A stretch of DNA of 64,000 bases from Pseudomonas brassicacearum (lineage in GTDB: Bacteria; Pseudomonadota; Gammaproteobacteria; Pseudomonadales; Pseudomonadaceae): the NCBI RefSeq assembly GCF_003732265.1, contig NZ_MOBK01000006.1:1054001-1118000 (forward strand). The letters run 5' to 3'. The number at the start of each line of letters is the position of its first letter. The stretch's first letter is position 1. The notes below the pieces were generated by a model. That model was given only the letters and a program-made list of their open reading frames with translations. It did no database searches and was not told the DNA's origin. Both the position numbers and the translations under genes were made by a program. Positions 33,636 to 42,560 of this stretch are shown piece after piece.

Positions 33636-34832
33636 TCAGATCACCGCAACGATGGCCTTGGTCACTGCATCGATGTTGCTCTGGTTCAACGCCGCCACGC
33701 AGATGCGACCGGTGTCCAGGGCGTAGATGCCGAACTCGGTGCGCAGGCGGGTGACTTGCTCAACCGTCAGGCCGGAGTAAGAGAACATGCCGCGCTGACG
33801 GCCGACGAAGCTGAAGTCGCGCTGCGGGGCGTTTTTTGCCAGGGTGTCGACCATCTGGATACGCATGCCGCGAATCCGCAGGCGCATTTCAGCCAGTTCT
33901 TCTTCCCACTGGGCGCGCAGGACCGGGCTGTTCAATACCGCGGCGACGATGCTTGCACCGTGGGTTGGCGGGTTGGAGTAGTTGGTGCGGATCACGCGTT
34001 TGACTTGCGACAGCACGCGCGCGCTTTCTTCTTTCGATTCGCTGACGATCGACAGGGCACCAACGCGCTCGCCGTACAGCGAGAACGATTTAGAGAACGA
34101 GCTCGATACGAAGAAGGTCAGGCCCGATTCAGCGAACAGGCGCACAGCGGCGGCGTCTTCGTCGATGCCGTCGCCAAAGCCCTGGTAGGCCATGTCGAGG
34201 AACGGTACGTGGCCTTTGGCTTTAACCACTTCCAGCACGTTGTTCCAGTCCGCCGGGCTCAGGTCCACGCCGGTCGGGTTGTGGCAGCAGGCGTGCAGCA
34301 CAACGATCGAGCCGGAGGGCAGGGCGTTGAGGTCTTCGAGTAGGCCGGTGCGGTTTACGTCGTGGGTCGCGGCGTCGTAGTAGCGGTAGTTCTGCACCGG
34401 GAAACCAGCGGTTTCGAACAGGGCGCGGTGGTTTTCCCAGCTCGGGTCGCTGATCGCCACGACGGCGTTCGGCAGCAGTTGCTTGAGGAAGTCGGCACCG
34501 ATTTTCAGTGCACCGGTACCGCCCACGGCCTGCGTGGTGATGACGCGGCCAGCGGCGATCAGTGGCGAGTCATTGCCGAACAGCAATTTCTGCACAGCCT
34601 GGTCGTAGGCGGCGATACCGTCGATTGGCAAGTAGCCACGGGAAGCGTGTTGAGCGACGCGAATCGTCTCGGCTTCGACAACGGCGCGCAGGAGTGGAAT
34701 TTTCCCCTCCTCGTTGCAGTAAACACCGACTCCCAGGTTGACCTTGTTGGTACGGGTATCGGCGTTGAATGCTTCGTTGAGGCCCAGGATTGGATCGCGT
34801 GGTGCCATTTCGACAGCGGAGAACAGGCTCAT
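33636..34832 (-). CDS. tyrB: Aromatic-amino-acid aminotransferase
   Basis: PLP enzyme of the AspC/TyrB type making tyrosine and phenylalanine (and aspartate) from 2-oxo acids. The 398 residues carry the family hallmarks: LNEAFNADTRTNKVNLGVGVYCNEEGK, SDPSWENHRALFE, HACCHNPTGVDLS, DMAYQGFGDGIDEDA, the PLP Lys in SSSFSKSFSLYGERVGAL, and RVIRTNYSNPP. TyrB and AspC cannot be fully separated by sequence reading. It is divergent from uvrB over 338 bp, a usual Pseudomonas arrangement. Confidence 0.92.
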   Translation of the reverse strand: MSLFSAVEMAPRDPILGLNEAFNADTRTNKVNLGVGVYCNEEGKIPLLRAVVEAETIRVAQHASRGYLPIDGIAAYDQAVQKLLFGNDSPLIAAGRVITTQAVGGTGALKIGADFLKQLLPNAVVAISDPSWENHRALFETAGFPVQNYRYYDAATHDVNRTGLLEDLNALPSGSIVVLHACCHNPTGVDLSPADWNNVLEVVKAKGHVPFLDMAYQGFGDGIDEDAAAVRLFAESGLTFFVSSSFSKSFSLYGERVGALSIVSESKEESARVLSQVKRVIRTNYSNPPTHGASIVAAVLNSPVLRAQWEEELAEMRLRIRGMRIQMVDTLAKNAPQRDFSFVGRQRGMFSYSGLTVEQVTRLRTEFGIYALDTGRICVAALNQSNIDAVTKAIVAVI

Positions 34833-35170
34833 TTTTGCGGCGGCTCTGAATGGAGAGTGGAGGGACGTGTGGCGCTCCAGCCGAATGCACTAGAGCGGTG
34901 CACAAACGGGGAGCTAGTATAGAGGCCATCAGCGACCGATGGCGACAGCCGTTTCGGCTTTTCCGCTAAGTTTTTCCGATTATTTTTCGACCGTTAGTCG
35001 ATTGCCGTCGTCAAAGGATTCACGGGATGTAGGACGTTTGCCTTGAAAGAGCAGGCAATCGACTCCACATTGAGCACAATCCAGTTTTTTCCTCGGGCGA
35101 CGTCGGTCGTTTGCGGTCTTTCTCGTTGCTGTCCGGTTTGACCGGTCAGGCGCGACCCCAGGGGTATTGA
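34833..35170. promoter_or_regulatory. tyrB-uvrB divergent region
   Basis: A 338-bp spacer holding both promoters. A short perfect inverted repeat CCGGT-TTG-ACCGG lies at 35133-35145, 26 nt before the uvrB start. I find no LexA box of the CTG-N10-CAG form. No gene is seen. Confidence 0.45.
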
Positions 35171-37186
35171 ATGTCTGAATTTCAGCTAGTCACCCGCTTC
35201 GAGCCCGCCGGCGATCAGCCGGAAGCCATCCGCCTGATGGTCGAGGGCATCGAAGCCGGGCTGGCGCACCAGACGTTGCTTGGTGTGACCGGCTCCGGCA
35301 AGACCTTCAGCATCGCTAACGTGATCGAGCAAGTGCAGCGTCCTACCCTGGTGCTGGCGCCGAACAAGACCCTGGCCGCGCAGTTGTACGGCGAGTTCAA
35401 GGCGTTCTTCCCGAACAACGCGGTCGAATACTTCGTTTCCTACTACGACTACTACCAGCCCGAAGCCTATGTGCCGTCGTCCGACACCTTCATCGAGAAG
35501 GATGCGTCGATCAACGACCACATCGAGCAGATGCGTCTTTCCGCGACCAAGGCGTTGCTGGAACGCAAGGACGCGATCATCGTCACCACCGTGTCGTGCA
35601 TCTACGGTCTGGGCAGCCCGGAAACCTATTTGAAGATGGTGTTGCACGTGGATCGCGGCGACAAACTCGATCAGCGCGCCTTGCTGCGTCGCCTGGCGGA
35701 CCTGCAATACACCCGCAATGACATGGACTTTGCCCGTGCGACCTTCCGCGTGCGCGGTGATGTGATCGATATCCACCCGGCCGAATCCGATTTCGAAGCG
35801 ATCCGCATCGAACTGTTCGATGACGAGGTCGAGAGCCTGTCCGCCTTCGATCCGCTGACCGGCGAAGTGATCCGCAAGCTGCCACGCTTCACGTTCTATC
35901 CGAAAAGCCACTACGTGACGCCACGAGAAACCCTGCTCGGTGCCGTTGAAGGGATCAAGGTCGAGTTGCAGGAACGCCTGGATTACCTGCGCACCAACAA
36001 CAAGCTTGTTGAAGCCCAGCGTCTGGAGCAGCGCACGCGCTTCGACCTGGAGATGATCCTCGAGCTGGGTTATTGCAACGGTATCGAAAACTACTCGCGC
36101 TACCTGTCCGGCCGTGAATCCGGCCAGGCGCCACCGACGTTGTTCGACTACCTGCCGGCCGACGCCTTGTTGGTAATCGACGAATCCCACGTCAGCGTGC
36201 CGCAGGTCGGCGCCATGTATAAGGGCGACCGTTCGCGTAAAGAAACGCTGGTGGAATACGGTTTCCGCCTGCCGTCGGCGCTGGATAACCGGCCGATGCG
36301 TTTCGACGAGTTCGAAAGCATCAGCCCGCAGACGATTTTCGTCTCGGCAACGCCCGGCAATTACGAGGCGGAACATGCGGGGCGTGTCGTTGAACAGTTG
36401 GTGCGGCCGACGGGGCTGGTCGATCCTCAGATCGAAATCCGTCCGGCGCTGACCCAGGTCGACGACTTGCTCTCGGAAATCGGCAAGCGTGTCGCGCTCG
36501 AAGAACGGGTGCTGGTCACGACTCTGACCAAGCGCATGTCCGAAGACTTGACCGATTACCTGGCCGACCACGGCGTTCGTGTGCGTTACCTGCACTCGGA
36601 CATCGACACCGTGGAACGGGTAGAAATCATTCGTGATTTGCGCCTCGGTACGTTCGATGTGCTGGTGGGGATCAACCTGCTGCGTGAAGGCCTGGACATG
36701 CCGGAAGTGTCGCTGGTGGCGATTCTCGATGCGGACAAGGAGGGCTTCCTGCGCTCCGAGCGCTCGCTGATCCAGACCATCGGCCGGGCGGCGCGTAACC
36801 TCAACGGTCGGGCGATTTTGTACGCCGATCGCATTACCGGCTCCATGGAGCGGGCGATCGGCGAAACCGAGCGCCGTCGCGACAAACAGATCGCCTTCAA
36901 CCTGGCCAACGGCATTACGCCGAAGGGTGTGTTCAAGGACGTTGCCGACATCATGGAAGGCGCCACCGTGCCGGGCTCGCGCAGCAAGAAGCGCAAAGGC
37001 ATGGCCAAGGCTGCCGAAGAGAGCGCCAAGTACGAAGCGGAATTGCGCTCGCCGGGTGAGATCGCCAAGCGTATTAAAGCCCTGGAAGAGAAGATGTACG
37101 CGTTGGCGCGTGATCTGGAGTTTGAAGCGGCGGCGCAGATGCGTGATGAGATTGGTAAGTTGCGGGAGCGGTTGATCACTGTCTGA
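35171..37186 (+). CDS. uvrB: Excinuclease ABC subunit B
   Basis: Damage-verifying helicase-like subunit of nucleotide-excision repair. The 671 residues contain Walker A (TLLGVTGSGKTFSIAN), the beta-hairpin region (EYFVSYYDYYQPEAYVP), Walker B (DALLVIDESHV), VSATPG, the helicase motifs (LVTTLTKRMSEDLTDYL, LREGLDMPEVSLVAI, QTIGRAARN), and the C-terminal UVR motif (IKALEEKMYALARDLEFEAAAQMRDEI). Length is normal. AGGGGTATTGA precedes ATG 35171. Confidence 0.97.
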   Translation: MSEFQLVTRFEPAGDQPEAIRLMVEGIEAGLAHQTLLGVTGSGKTFSIANVIEQVQRPTLVLAPNKTLAAQLYGEFKAFFPNNAVEYFVSYYDYYQPEAYVPSSDTFIEKDASINDHIEQMRLSATKALLERKDAIIVTTVSCIYGLGSPETYLKMVLHVDRGDKLDQRALLRRLADLQYTRNDMDFARATFRVRGDVIDIHPAESDFEAIRIELFDDEVESLSAFDPLTGEVIRKLPRFTFYPKSHYVTPRETLLGAVEGIKVELQERLDYLRTNNKLVEAQRLEQRTRFDLEMILELGYCNGIENYSRYLSGRESGQAPPTLFDYLPADALLVIDESHVSVPQVGAMYKGDRSRKETLVEYGFRLPSALDNRPMRFDEFESISPQTIFVSATPGNYEAEHAGRVVEQLVRPTGLVDPQIEIRPALTQVDDLLSEIGKRVALEERVLVTTLTKRMSEDLTDYLADHGVRVRYLHSDIDTVERVEIIRDLRLGTFDVLVGINLLREGLDMPEVSLVAILDADKEGFLRSERSLIQTIGRAARNLNGRAILYADRITGSMERAIGETERRRDKQIAFNLANGITPKGVFKDVADIMEGATVPGSRSKKRKGMAKAAEESAKYEAELRSPGEIAKRIKALEEKMYALARDLEFEAAAQMRDEIGKLRERLITV

Positions 37187-37206
37187 GATTTGCAGCGCCC
37201 GGGATG

Positions 37207-37298
37207 ACCTCTTCGCGAGCAAGCCCGCTCCCACATTAGACCGCGATCGCCTGCATTACGCGGACAAATGTGGGAGCGGGCTTGCTCGCGAAAGCGGT
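37207..37298. repeat. REP inverted pair, GCTTGCTCGCGA subtype
   Basis: Arms CTTCGCGAGCAAGCCCGCTC and its complement about 35 nt apart, between uvrB and emrB (convergent genes). Confidence 0.88.
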
Positions 37299-37321
37299 CT
37301 TCTGAGCACCGCAGATCTTGA

Positions 37322-38872
37322 CTAGTGCGCCTCGCCAGCCTTGATCCCCTCCGGCAATTTCTTGGTCAACCAGATCGCCAGCATGCTCACCCCCAGCGCA
37401 ATCCCGACAAAGTGAAACGCATCGTTGTAGGCCATGATCGACGCCTGCTGATGCGCAATCTCACTGATTTTTCCCAGTGCCGCCGTTTCATTGCCCAGCC
37501 GGTCCGCCATCGACGCCAGCCGCTCGGCCACCTGTGGATTGCTCGGCACGATGGCTTCGCGCAAGTAATCAAAGTAGGTCTTGGTGCGCGCATCCAGCAG
37601 GGTGGCGAGGAGGGCGATGCCAATCGCGCCGCCGAGGTTACGCAGGATGTTGAACAGGCTCGACGCCGAACCCGCGTCCTGCGGCAGGATGTACGCGGTG
37701 GCGATCAGCGAAATGGTGACCATGATCAGGGGTTGGCCGAGCGCGCGGATGATCTGGATCTGATTGAACTGCGGTCCGGCGAAGTCCGGGTTCAACACCC
37801 CCGATGAAAAACTCGCCAGCCCGAACAGGCCGAATCCCAGCGTACACAGCCATTTCGGCGAAATGTACTTCATCAACTTTGGCACCAGCGGAATCAGAAA
37901 CAGCTGCGGCACGCCCATCCACATGATCACTTCGCCGATCTGCAGGGCGTTGTAGTTCTGAATCTGCGCCAGGTACAACGGCAACAGATAAATCGAGCCG
38001 TACAATCCGACCCCCATCCCCAGGCTGGAAATACTCGACAGGCCAAAGTTGCGGTTGCCCAGGATGCCGAGGTTGATCAGCGGGTTGGGCTTGGAAAACT
38101 GCACGATCACAAAGGTGATCAAGCTGATCAGTGCGATGCTGCCCAGGGTCACGATCAGGTTCGATTCCAGCCAGTCCTTGCGATGGCCTTCTTCCAGAAA
38201 CACCTGCAAACAACCGAGCCCGACGCCAAGGGTGAGAATGCCCATGTAATCGGTGCTTTTCAGCAATTCCCAGTGCGCTTCCTTCTTCTCCAGGCCGTAC
38301 ATCAGGCCGGCGATCATGATCAGGCCTGGCGGGATGTTGATGTAGAAGATGTATTCCCAACCCCAATTCTCGGTCAGCCAGCCGCCCAGCGTCGGGCCGA
38401 TGGAGGGCGCGAAGGTGGCGGTCATGGCGAACATGGCCATGCCTTTGGCGCGGTGGTGTTCCGGGAGTTTGATCAATGTGAGGGTGAATGCCAGCGGAAT
38501 CAGTGCGCCGCCAGTGAAGCCCTGCATGGCGCGGAAGATGATCATGCTTTCCAGGCTCCACGCCATGGAACACAGCAGCGAGGAGGCGAGGAATCCCAAT
38601 GAAACCCACACCGCCAGTCGCCGCGCCGAGAGCAATTGCACCAGCCAGGCGGTCAGCGGAATCATGATGATTTCCGCGACCAGGTACGAGGTGGAAATCC
38701 ACGAGCCTTCTTCCAGGGTGGCCGACAGGGCGCCCTGAATGTCCTTGAGCGAGGAGTTGGTGATCTGGATGTCGAGCACGGCCATGAAGGCGCCGAGCAT
38801 CACGCTCATGACCGCAATCCAGTCCCGTCGGGTCGGTTCGCCGACCGGGCGGATCAATTGATCACCGGCCAT
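37322..38872 (-). CDS. emrB: MFS multidrug efflux permease, EmrB/QacA (DHA2) type
   Basis: A 14-helix proton-driven exporter of 516 residues. Signs: LGAFMAVLDIQITNSSLKDIQGAL in helix 1, SWISTSYLVAEIIMIPLTAWL, IFRAMQGFTGGALIPLAFTL, and GPTLGGWLTENWGWEYIFYINIPPGL, the usual motif C region of DHA2 carriers. It overlaps the emrA reading frame by 11 nt, so they are translated together, and with an outer-membrane channel (not in this window) would form a tripartite pump. Substrate unknown. Confidence 0.88.
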   Translation of the reverse strand: MAGDQLIRPVGEPTRRDWIAVMSVMLGAFMAVLDIQITNSSLKDIQGALSATLEEGSWISTSYLVAEIIMIPLTAWLVQLLSARRLAVWVSLGFLASSLLCSMAWSLESMIIFRAMQGFTGGALIPLAFTLTLIKLPEHHRAKGMAMFAMTATFAPSIGPTLGGWLTENWGWEYIFYINIPPGLIMIAGLMYGLEKKEAHWELLKSTDYMGILTLGVGLGCLQVFLEEGHRKDWLESNLIVTLGSIALISLITFVIVQFSKPNPLINLGILGNRNFGLSSISSLGMGVGLYGSIYLLPLYLAQIQNYNALQIGEVIMWMGVPQLFLIPLVPKLMKYISPKWLCTLGFGLFGLASFSSGVLNPDFAGPQFNQIQIIRALGQPLIMVTISLIATAYILPQDAGSASSLFNILRNLGGAIGIALLATLLDARTKTYFDYLREAIVPSNPQVAERLASMADRLGNETAALGKISEIAHQQASIMAYNDAFHFVGIALGVSMLAIWLTKKLPEGIKAGEAH

Positions 38873-39968
38873 CGTCAGGGGCGTCTTTGATGTTCACTTT
38901 GGCGGTGACTGACATGCCCGGGCGGATCCTGCCGCGCAGCGGATTGTCCGCGTCGAACGTCAGTTTTACCGGAATCCGTTGTACGACTTTGGTGAAGTTG
39001 CCGGTGGCATTGTCCGGCGGCAGCAGGCTGAACTGCGCGCCCGAGGCGGCGAACAGGCTGTCGACGCGCGCCTTGATCGGCGTGTCGCTGTAGGCGTCGA
39101 AGGTCAGTTCGGCGCTCTGGCCGGGCTGCATGTGGCCGATCTGGGTTTCCTTGAAGTTGGCCTGAATCCAGATGTCCTGGTCCGGAACAATCGACAGCAA
39201 ATATGCGCCGGCCTGCACCACTTGGCCCTCGCGGGCGGCGCGCTGGCCGATCAGGCCACTGATCGGCGCGTGGATTTCGCTGCGGGTCAGGTTCAGTTCG
39301 GCTTGCGCCAGGTCGGCCTTGGCGTTGGCGATCTGCGCGTCGAGGCGCTTGATCTCGGCATTCAGGGCGTTGACCTGCTGGCGTTGGCCCTGCGCATCGG
39401 CCTGGGCCTTGGCCACTTGCGAGCGGGCGATGTGGTTGTCGGCGGACAGGGTGGTCACCCGTTCTTCCGAGATGTAGCCGGGTTTGCGCAAGGTCTGGGC
39501 GCGGGTCAAATCGATCAGCGAGCGGCCGAGGCTGGCCTGACTGGACGCGACCTGCGCTTCGCTGGCGGCGATCAGGCTCGATTGCTGGGTCAGTTTGCTT
39601 TGCGCTTGCAGGCGTTCGGCCTGACGGGTGGCGAGGGTCGCGTTGGCGCGGTCGACGGCGAGGTCGAAATCGGCACCTTCGAGCTTGATCAGCAACTGGC
39701 CTTTCTCAACGTGCTCGTTGTCGTGCACCAGCACCTGGTCGATGCGAGCGCCCAACTGGCTCGAGACACGGGTGATCTCGCCCTGGACATAGGCGTTGTC
39801 GGTGCTTTCATAAAATCGTCCCTTAAAGAACCACTGGGCAAAGAAGCCCCCGGCAATGAGCAGGACAATCAACAGGAAAATAAACAGGCGACGCTTGAGT
39901 TGGGCAGGCATGGGGCAGACTGTAGTCGAGAAATTGTAAGGAAAGTTATCAGCTGGTGAATCTGTCAT
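38862..39968 (-). CDS. emrA: Membrane-fusion (adaptor) protein, EmrA/HlyD type
   Basis: Periplasmic adaptor of the efflux pair, 368 residues. One N-terminal membrane anchor (RLFIFLLIVLLIAGGFFAQW), biotinyl-lipoyl-like motif (DNAYVQGEITRVSSQLGARI, then KGQLLIKLEGADFD), a long coiled-coil hairpin (about 95-220), and the beta-barrel domain (QVVQAGAYLLSIVPDQDIWIQANFKETQI). The start is uncertain: ATG 39968 lies directly beside an 8-bp inverted repeat and has no ribosome site, and ATG 39911 (MPAQLKRR) is equally weak. First gene of the pair; I see no adjacent regulator. Confidence 0.87.
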   Translation of the reverse strand: MTDSPADNFPYNFSTTVCPMPAQLKRRLFIFLLIVLLIAGGFFAQWFFKGRFYESTDNAYVQGEITRVSSQLGARIDQVLVHDNEHVEKGQLLIKLEGADFDLAVDRANATLATRQAERLQAQSKLTQQSSLIAASEAQVASSQASLGRSLIDLTRAQTLRKPGYISEERVTTLSADNHIARSQVAKAQADAQGQRQQVNALNAEIKRLDAQIANAKADLAQAELNLTRSEIHAPISGLIGQRAAREGQVVQAGAYLLSIVPDQDIWIQANFKETQIGHMQPGQSAELTFDAYSDTPIKARVDSLFAASGAQFSLLPPDNATGNFTKVVQRIPVKLTFDADNPLRGRIRPGMSVTAKVNIKDAPDDGR

Positions 39969-39969
39969 A

Positions 39970-39999
39970 CAGCCGACAAGCGGTAAATGCCGTCGGCTG
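39970..39999. promoter_or_regulatory. Inverted repeat just upstream of emrA
   Basis: CAGCCGAC (39970-39977) and GTCGGCTG (39992-39999), a perfect 8-bp palindrome with a 14-nt spacer, one base before the annotated ATG. Could be an operator or an RNA hairpin covering the ribosome site. Confidence 0.5.
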
Positions 40000-40131
40000 A
40001 TATTCGGTCATTCGCCAGGGCATACGCGCGTTGTAGGCGCAAACTTGGCTTAAATGCCCTGCTTACTGGAGCCGGGCGGGTATCGCCTGTTACCATTCGC
40101 CCTTTGTTTTATCTTCATTTCGAGACTTGCC

Positions 40132-41613
40132 ATGACCACCGTCCGCACGCGCATCGCGCCATCGCCTACCGGGGACCCCCACGTAGGTACCGCTTACATC
40201 GCTTTGTTCAACTACTGCTTTGCCAAGCAGCATGGCGGTGAGTTCATCCTGCGGATCGAAGACACCGACCAATTGCGTTCGACCCGCGAGTCCGAACAGC
40301 AGATTTTCGATGCCCTGCGCTGGTTGGGTATCGACTGGAGCGAAGGCCCGGACGTCGGTGGCCCGCACGGTCCTTACCGTCAGAGCGAGCGCGGCGATAT
40401 CTACCAGAAGTATTGCCAGCAACTGGTTGAAATGGGCCATGCCTTCCCGTGCTTCTGCACCGCCGAAGAACTGGACCAGATGCGCGCCGAGCAAATGGCT
40501 CGCGGCGAAACCCCACGTTACGACGGCCGTGCGCTGTTGCTGTCCAAGGAAGAAGTCGCGCGCCGCCTGGCCGCTGGCGAACCTCATGTGATCCGCATGA
40601 AAGTGCCGAGCGAAGGCGTGTGCGTGGTGCCGGACATGTTGCGTGGCGACGTCGAGATCCCGTGGGATCGCATGGACATGCAAGTGCTGATGAAGACTGA
40701 CGGCCTGCCGACGTACTTCCTGGCCAACGTGGTCGACGACCACCTGATGGGCATCACCCACGTCCTGCGCGGCGAAGAATGGCTGCCGTCGGCGCCGAAG
40801 CTGATCCTGCTTTACGAGTACTTCGGCTGGGAACAACCAGAGCTGTGCTACATGCCGCTGCTGCGTAACCCGGACAAGAGCAAGCTGTCCAAGCGCAAGA
40901 ACCCGACCTCGGTGACGTTCTACGAGCGCATGGGCTTCATGCCGGAAGCGATGCTCAACTACCTGGGGCGCATGGGCTGGTCGATGCCGGACGAGCGCGA
41001 GAAATTCTCGTTGCAGGAAATGGTCGACCACTTCGACCTGAGCCGTGTCTCGCTGGGCGGACCGATTTTCGACATCGAGAAGCTGTCCTGGCTCAACGGC
41101 CAGTGGCTGCGTGACCTGCCGGTGGAAGAGTTCGCTTCGCGCCTGCAGACCTGGGCGCTGAACCCTGAGTACATGATGAAGATCGCGCCGCACGTTCAGG
41201 GCCGGGTCGAAACGTTCAGCCAGGTGGCTCCGCTGGCCGGGTTCTTCTTTGCCGGTGGCGTGAATCCGGATGCCAAGCTGTTCGAATCCAAGAAGCTGTC
41301 GGGCGATCAGGTGCGTCAGTTGATGCAGTTGATCCTGTGGAAGCTGGAAAGCCTGCGTCAGTGGGAAAAGGACAGCATCACCGCGACGATTCAGGCGGTG
41401 GTTGAATCCCTGGAGCTGAAGCTGCGTGACGCCATGCCGCTGATGTTTGCGGCGATCACCGGTCAGGCCAGCTCGGTGTCGGTGCTGGATGCGATGGAAA
41501 TCCTCGGTCCGGACCTGACTCGTTTCCGTCTGCGCCAGGCGATTGACCTGCTGGGCGGCGTGTCGAAGAAAGAAAACAAGGAATGGGAAAAACTCCTGGG
41601 CAACATCGCCTGA
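40132..41613 (+). CDS. gltX: Glutamyl-tRNA synthetase
   Basis: Charges tRNA-Glu with glutamate. The 493 residues hold the class I motifs: HIGH-equivalent APSPTGDPHVG at the start, RIEDTDQLRSTRES, and KMSKS-equivalent DKSKLSKRKN. CFCTAEELDQMRAEQMA belongs to the insertion region that carries Zn ligands in some members. ATG 40132 (MTTVRTRIAPSPTG) is the natural start; the 26-codon extension is non-conserved. It is directly followed by the Ala-Glu-Ala-Glu tRNA operon, whose two tRNA-Glu genes are its own substrates, so the context matters for the tRNA anomaly described there. Confidence 0.96.
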   Translation: MTTVRTRIAPSPTGDPHVGTAYIALFNYCFAKQHGGEFILRIEDTDQLRSTRESEQQIFDALRWLGIDWSEGPDVGGPHGPYRQSERGDIYQKYCQQLVEMGHAFPCFCTAEELDQMRAEQMARGETPRYDGRALLLSKEEVARRLAAGEPHVIRMKVPSEGVCVVPDMLRGDVEIPWDRMDMQVLMKTDGLPTYFLANVVDDHLMGITHVLRGEEWLPSAPKLILLYEYFGWEQPELCYMPLLRNPDKSKLSKRKNPTSVTFYERMGFMPEAMLNYLGRMGWSMPDEREKFSLQEMVDHFDLSRVSLGGPIFDIEKLSWLNGQWLRDLPVEEFASRLQTWALNPEYMMKIAPHVQGRVETFSQVAPLAGFFFAGGVNPDAKLFESKKLSGDQVRQLMQLILWKLESLRQWEKDSITATIQAVVESLELKLRDAMPLMFAAITGQASSVSVLDAMEILGPDLTRFRLRQAIDLLGGVSKKENKEWEKLLGNIA

Positions 41614-41673
41614 GGACGTTTGACCCTGTGGTAACCGCCGGAGGCTGCGATCATTTGATCGTGAACTTCGGCG

Positions 41674-41697
41674 CTCCCCCCGATTTTCCGGGGGGAG
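41674..41697. repeat. Hairpin after gltX
   Basis: CTCCCCCCG / CGGGGGGAG, 9-bp perfect stem with a 6-nt loop, 60 nt after the gltX stop; no T-run follows, so it may be a weak terminator or an RNA-stability element. Confidence 0.5.
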
Positions 41698-41752
41698 GGC
41701 GGTAAGTGATTGTTATGTCGGCAAAAAACTTTGAAATATTTTAAAAATAAGT

Positions 41753-41781
41753 TTGACAGCTTTTCGATCCGCCATTAAGAT
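41753..41781 (+). promoter_or_regulatory. Sigma-70 promoter of the tRNA operon
   Basis: TTGACA (41753-41758), a spacer of 17 nt, and TAAGAT (41776-41781), followed by a GC-rich stretch as in stringently controlled stable-RNA promoters. The first tRNA starts 22 nt after the -10 box. Confidence 0.8.
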
Positions 41782-41802
41782 TCGCCCCGTCCTCAGCGAT
41801 GA

Positions 41803-41878
<76 letters not shown>

Positions 41879-41957
41879 ATTTACACTTCAAGGTCTGGCC
41901 ACACTGACCTTGAAGCGATCAACACTCAGCGTTGATCTGTTGTATAGAAGGGTTTGC

Positions 41958-42057
41958 GTCCCCTTCGTCTAGTGGCCTAGGACACCGCCCTTTCAGTGGC
42001 CTAGGACACCGCCCTTTCACGGCGGTAACAGGGGTTCGAGTCCCCTAGGGGACGCCA
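41958..42057 (+). tRNA. tRNA-Glu (TTC) gene with internal 24-bp tandem duplication; likely non-functional or processed
   Basis: The ends are those of a normal tRNA-Glu: acceptor GTCCCCT pairs with AGGGGAC, T-arm CAGGGG-TTCGAGT-CCCCT, encoded CCA. The gene is 100 nt instead of 76 because a 24-bp segment from the D-loop to the third anticodon base is present twice (41971-41994 and 41995-42018, identical). The transcript thus has two 5' halves of the anticodon stem but only one 3' half. Removing one copy restores a perfect tRNA-Glu. It may be a pseudogene, a processed form or an assembly error. The second Glu gene downstream has a different duplication starting at the same base. Confidence 0.8.
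41971..42018 (+). repeat. Two perfect 24-bp tandem copies inside tRNA-Glu
   Basis: Copies at 41971-41994 and 41995-42018, each starting AGTGGCCTAGG and ending CCTTTC. There is no mismatch. Confidence 0.97.
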
Positions 42058-42110
42058 GTTTTACAGAAGCGATGTTGCAAGATGTCGCTCCGCCGCGAGG
42101 CGAAAAATCC

Positions 42111-42186
<76 letters not shown>

Positions 42187-42266
42187 ATTTTACAGTTCAA
42201 GGTCTGGCCACACCGGCCTTGAATCGATCAGATCTCAGCACTGATCAGTTGTATAGAAGGTTTTGC

Positions 42267-42376
42267 GTCCCCTTCGTCTAGTGGCCTAGGACACCGCCCT
42301 TTCACGGCGGTAAAGTGGCCTAGGACACCGCCCTTTCACGGCGGTAACAGGGGTTCGAGTCCCCTAGGGGACGCCA
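42267..42376 (+). tRNA. tRNA-Glu (TTC) gene with internal 34-bp tandem duplication; likely non-functional or processed
   Basis: Normal ends (acceptor stem GTCCCCT/AGGGGAC, T-arm, CCA), but 110 nt long. A 34-bp segment from the D-loop through the whole anticodon arm to the variable loop is present twice (42280-42313 and 42314-42347, identical). The RNA would have two complete anticodon stem-loops in a row. Excising one copy restores a perfect tRNA-Glu. The start point of the duplicated unit (AGTGGCC) is the same as in the first Glu gene, but the end differs. Confidence 0.8.
42280..42347 (+). repeat. Two perfect 34-bp tandem copies inside tRNA-Glu
   Basis: Copies at 42280-42313 and 42314-42347, each starting AGTGGCCTAGG and ending GGCGGTAA. 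There is no mismatch. Confidence 0.97.
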
Positions 42377-42381
42377 CGATT

Positions 42382-42434
42382 ACCCGCTCTGCGGGATTTT
42401 ATAAGGGTCATTCAATTATTGAATGGCCCTTTTG
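42382..42434 (+). terminator. Terminator(s) of the tRNA operon
   Basis: A small hairpin CCCGC-TCT-GCGGG with ATTTTAT (42383-42400), then a strong stem AAGGGTCATTCAA / TTGAATGGCCCTT (one mismatch) with TTTTG (42403-42434). Confidence 0.8.
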
Positions 42435-42525
42435 TTTGTCTGGCGTTTGGCCAAATCCCCCCATTTCTTTCAAACTGTTCTTCAGACCAGCGGTCACATC
42501 CACGACTTGCGAAAAATTATTATGA

Positions 42526-42536
42526 GAATAATATTC
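42526..42536. promoter_or_regulatory. Candidate operator of the TetR-family gene
   Basis: The palindrome GAATAATATTC lies 24 nt before the regulator start codon, in an AT-rich stretch that also holds a second TAATATTC. TetR-type proteins usually repress their own promoter from such sites (inference). Confidence 0.5.
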
Positions 42537-42560
42537 TAGTCGTAATATTCGGAGGCAACG

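Noticed and set aside
35186..37234. 682-codon open frame antisense to uvrB
   Set aside because: A mirror frame produced by GC-rich third-position codon bias; no domain, and uvrB fully explains the stretch.
37207..37298. REP pairs read as a CRISPR array
   Set aside because: Only one inverted pair per site with no regular direct repeats or spacers, and no cas genes.
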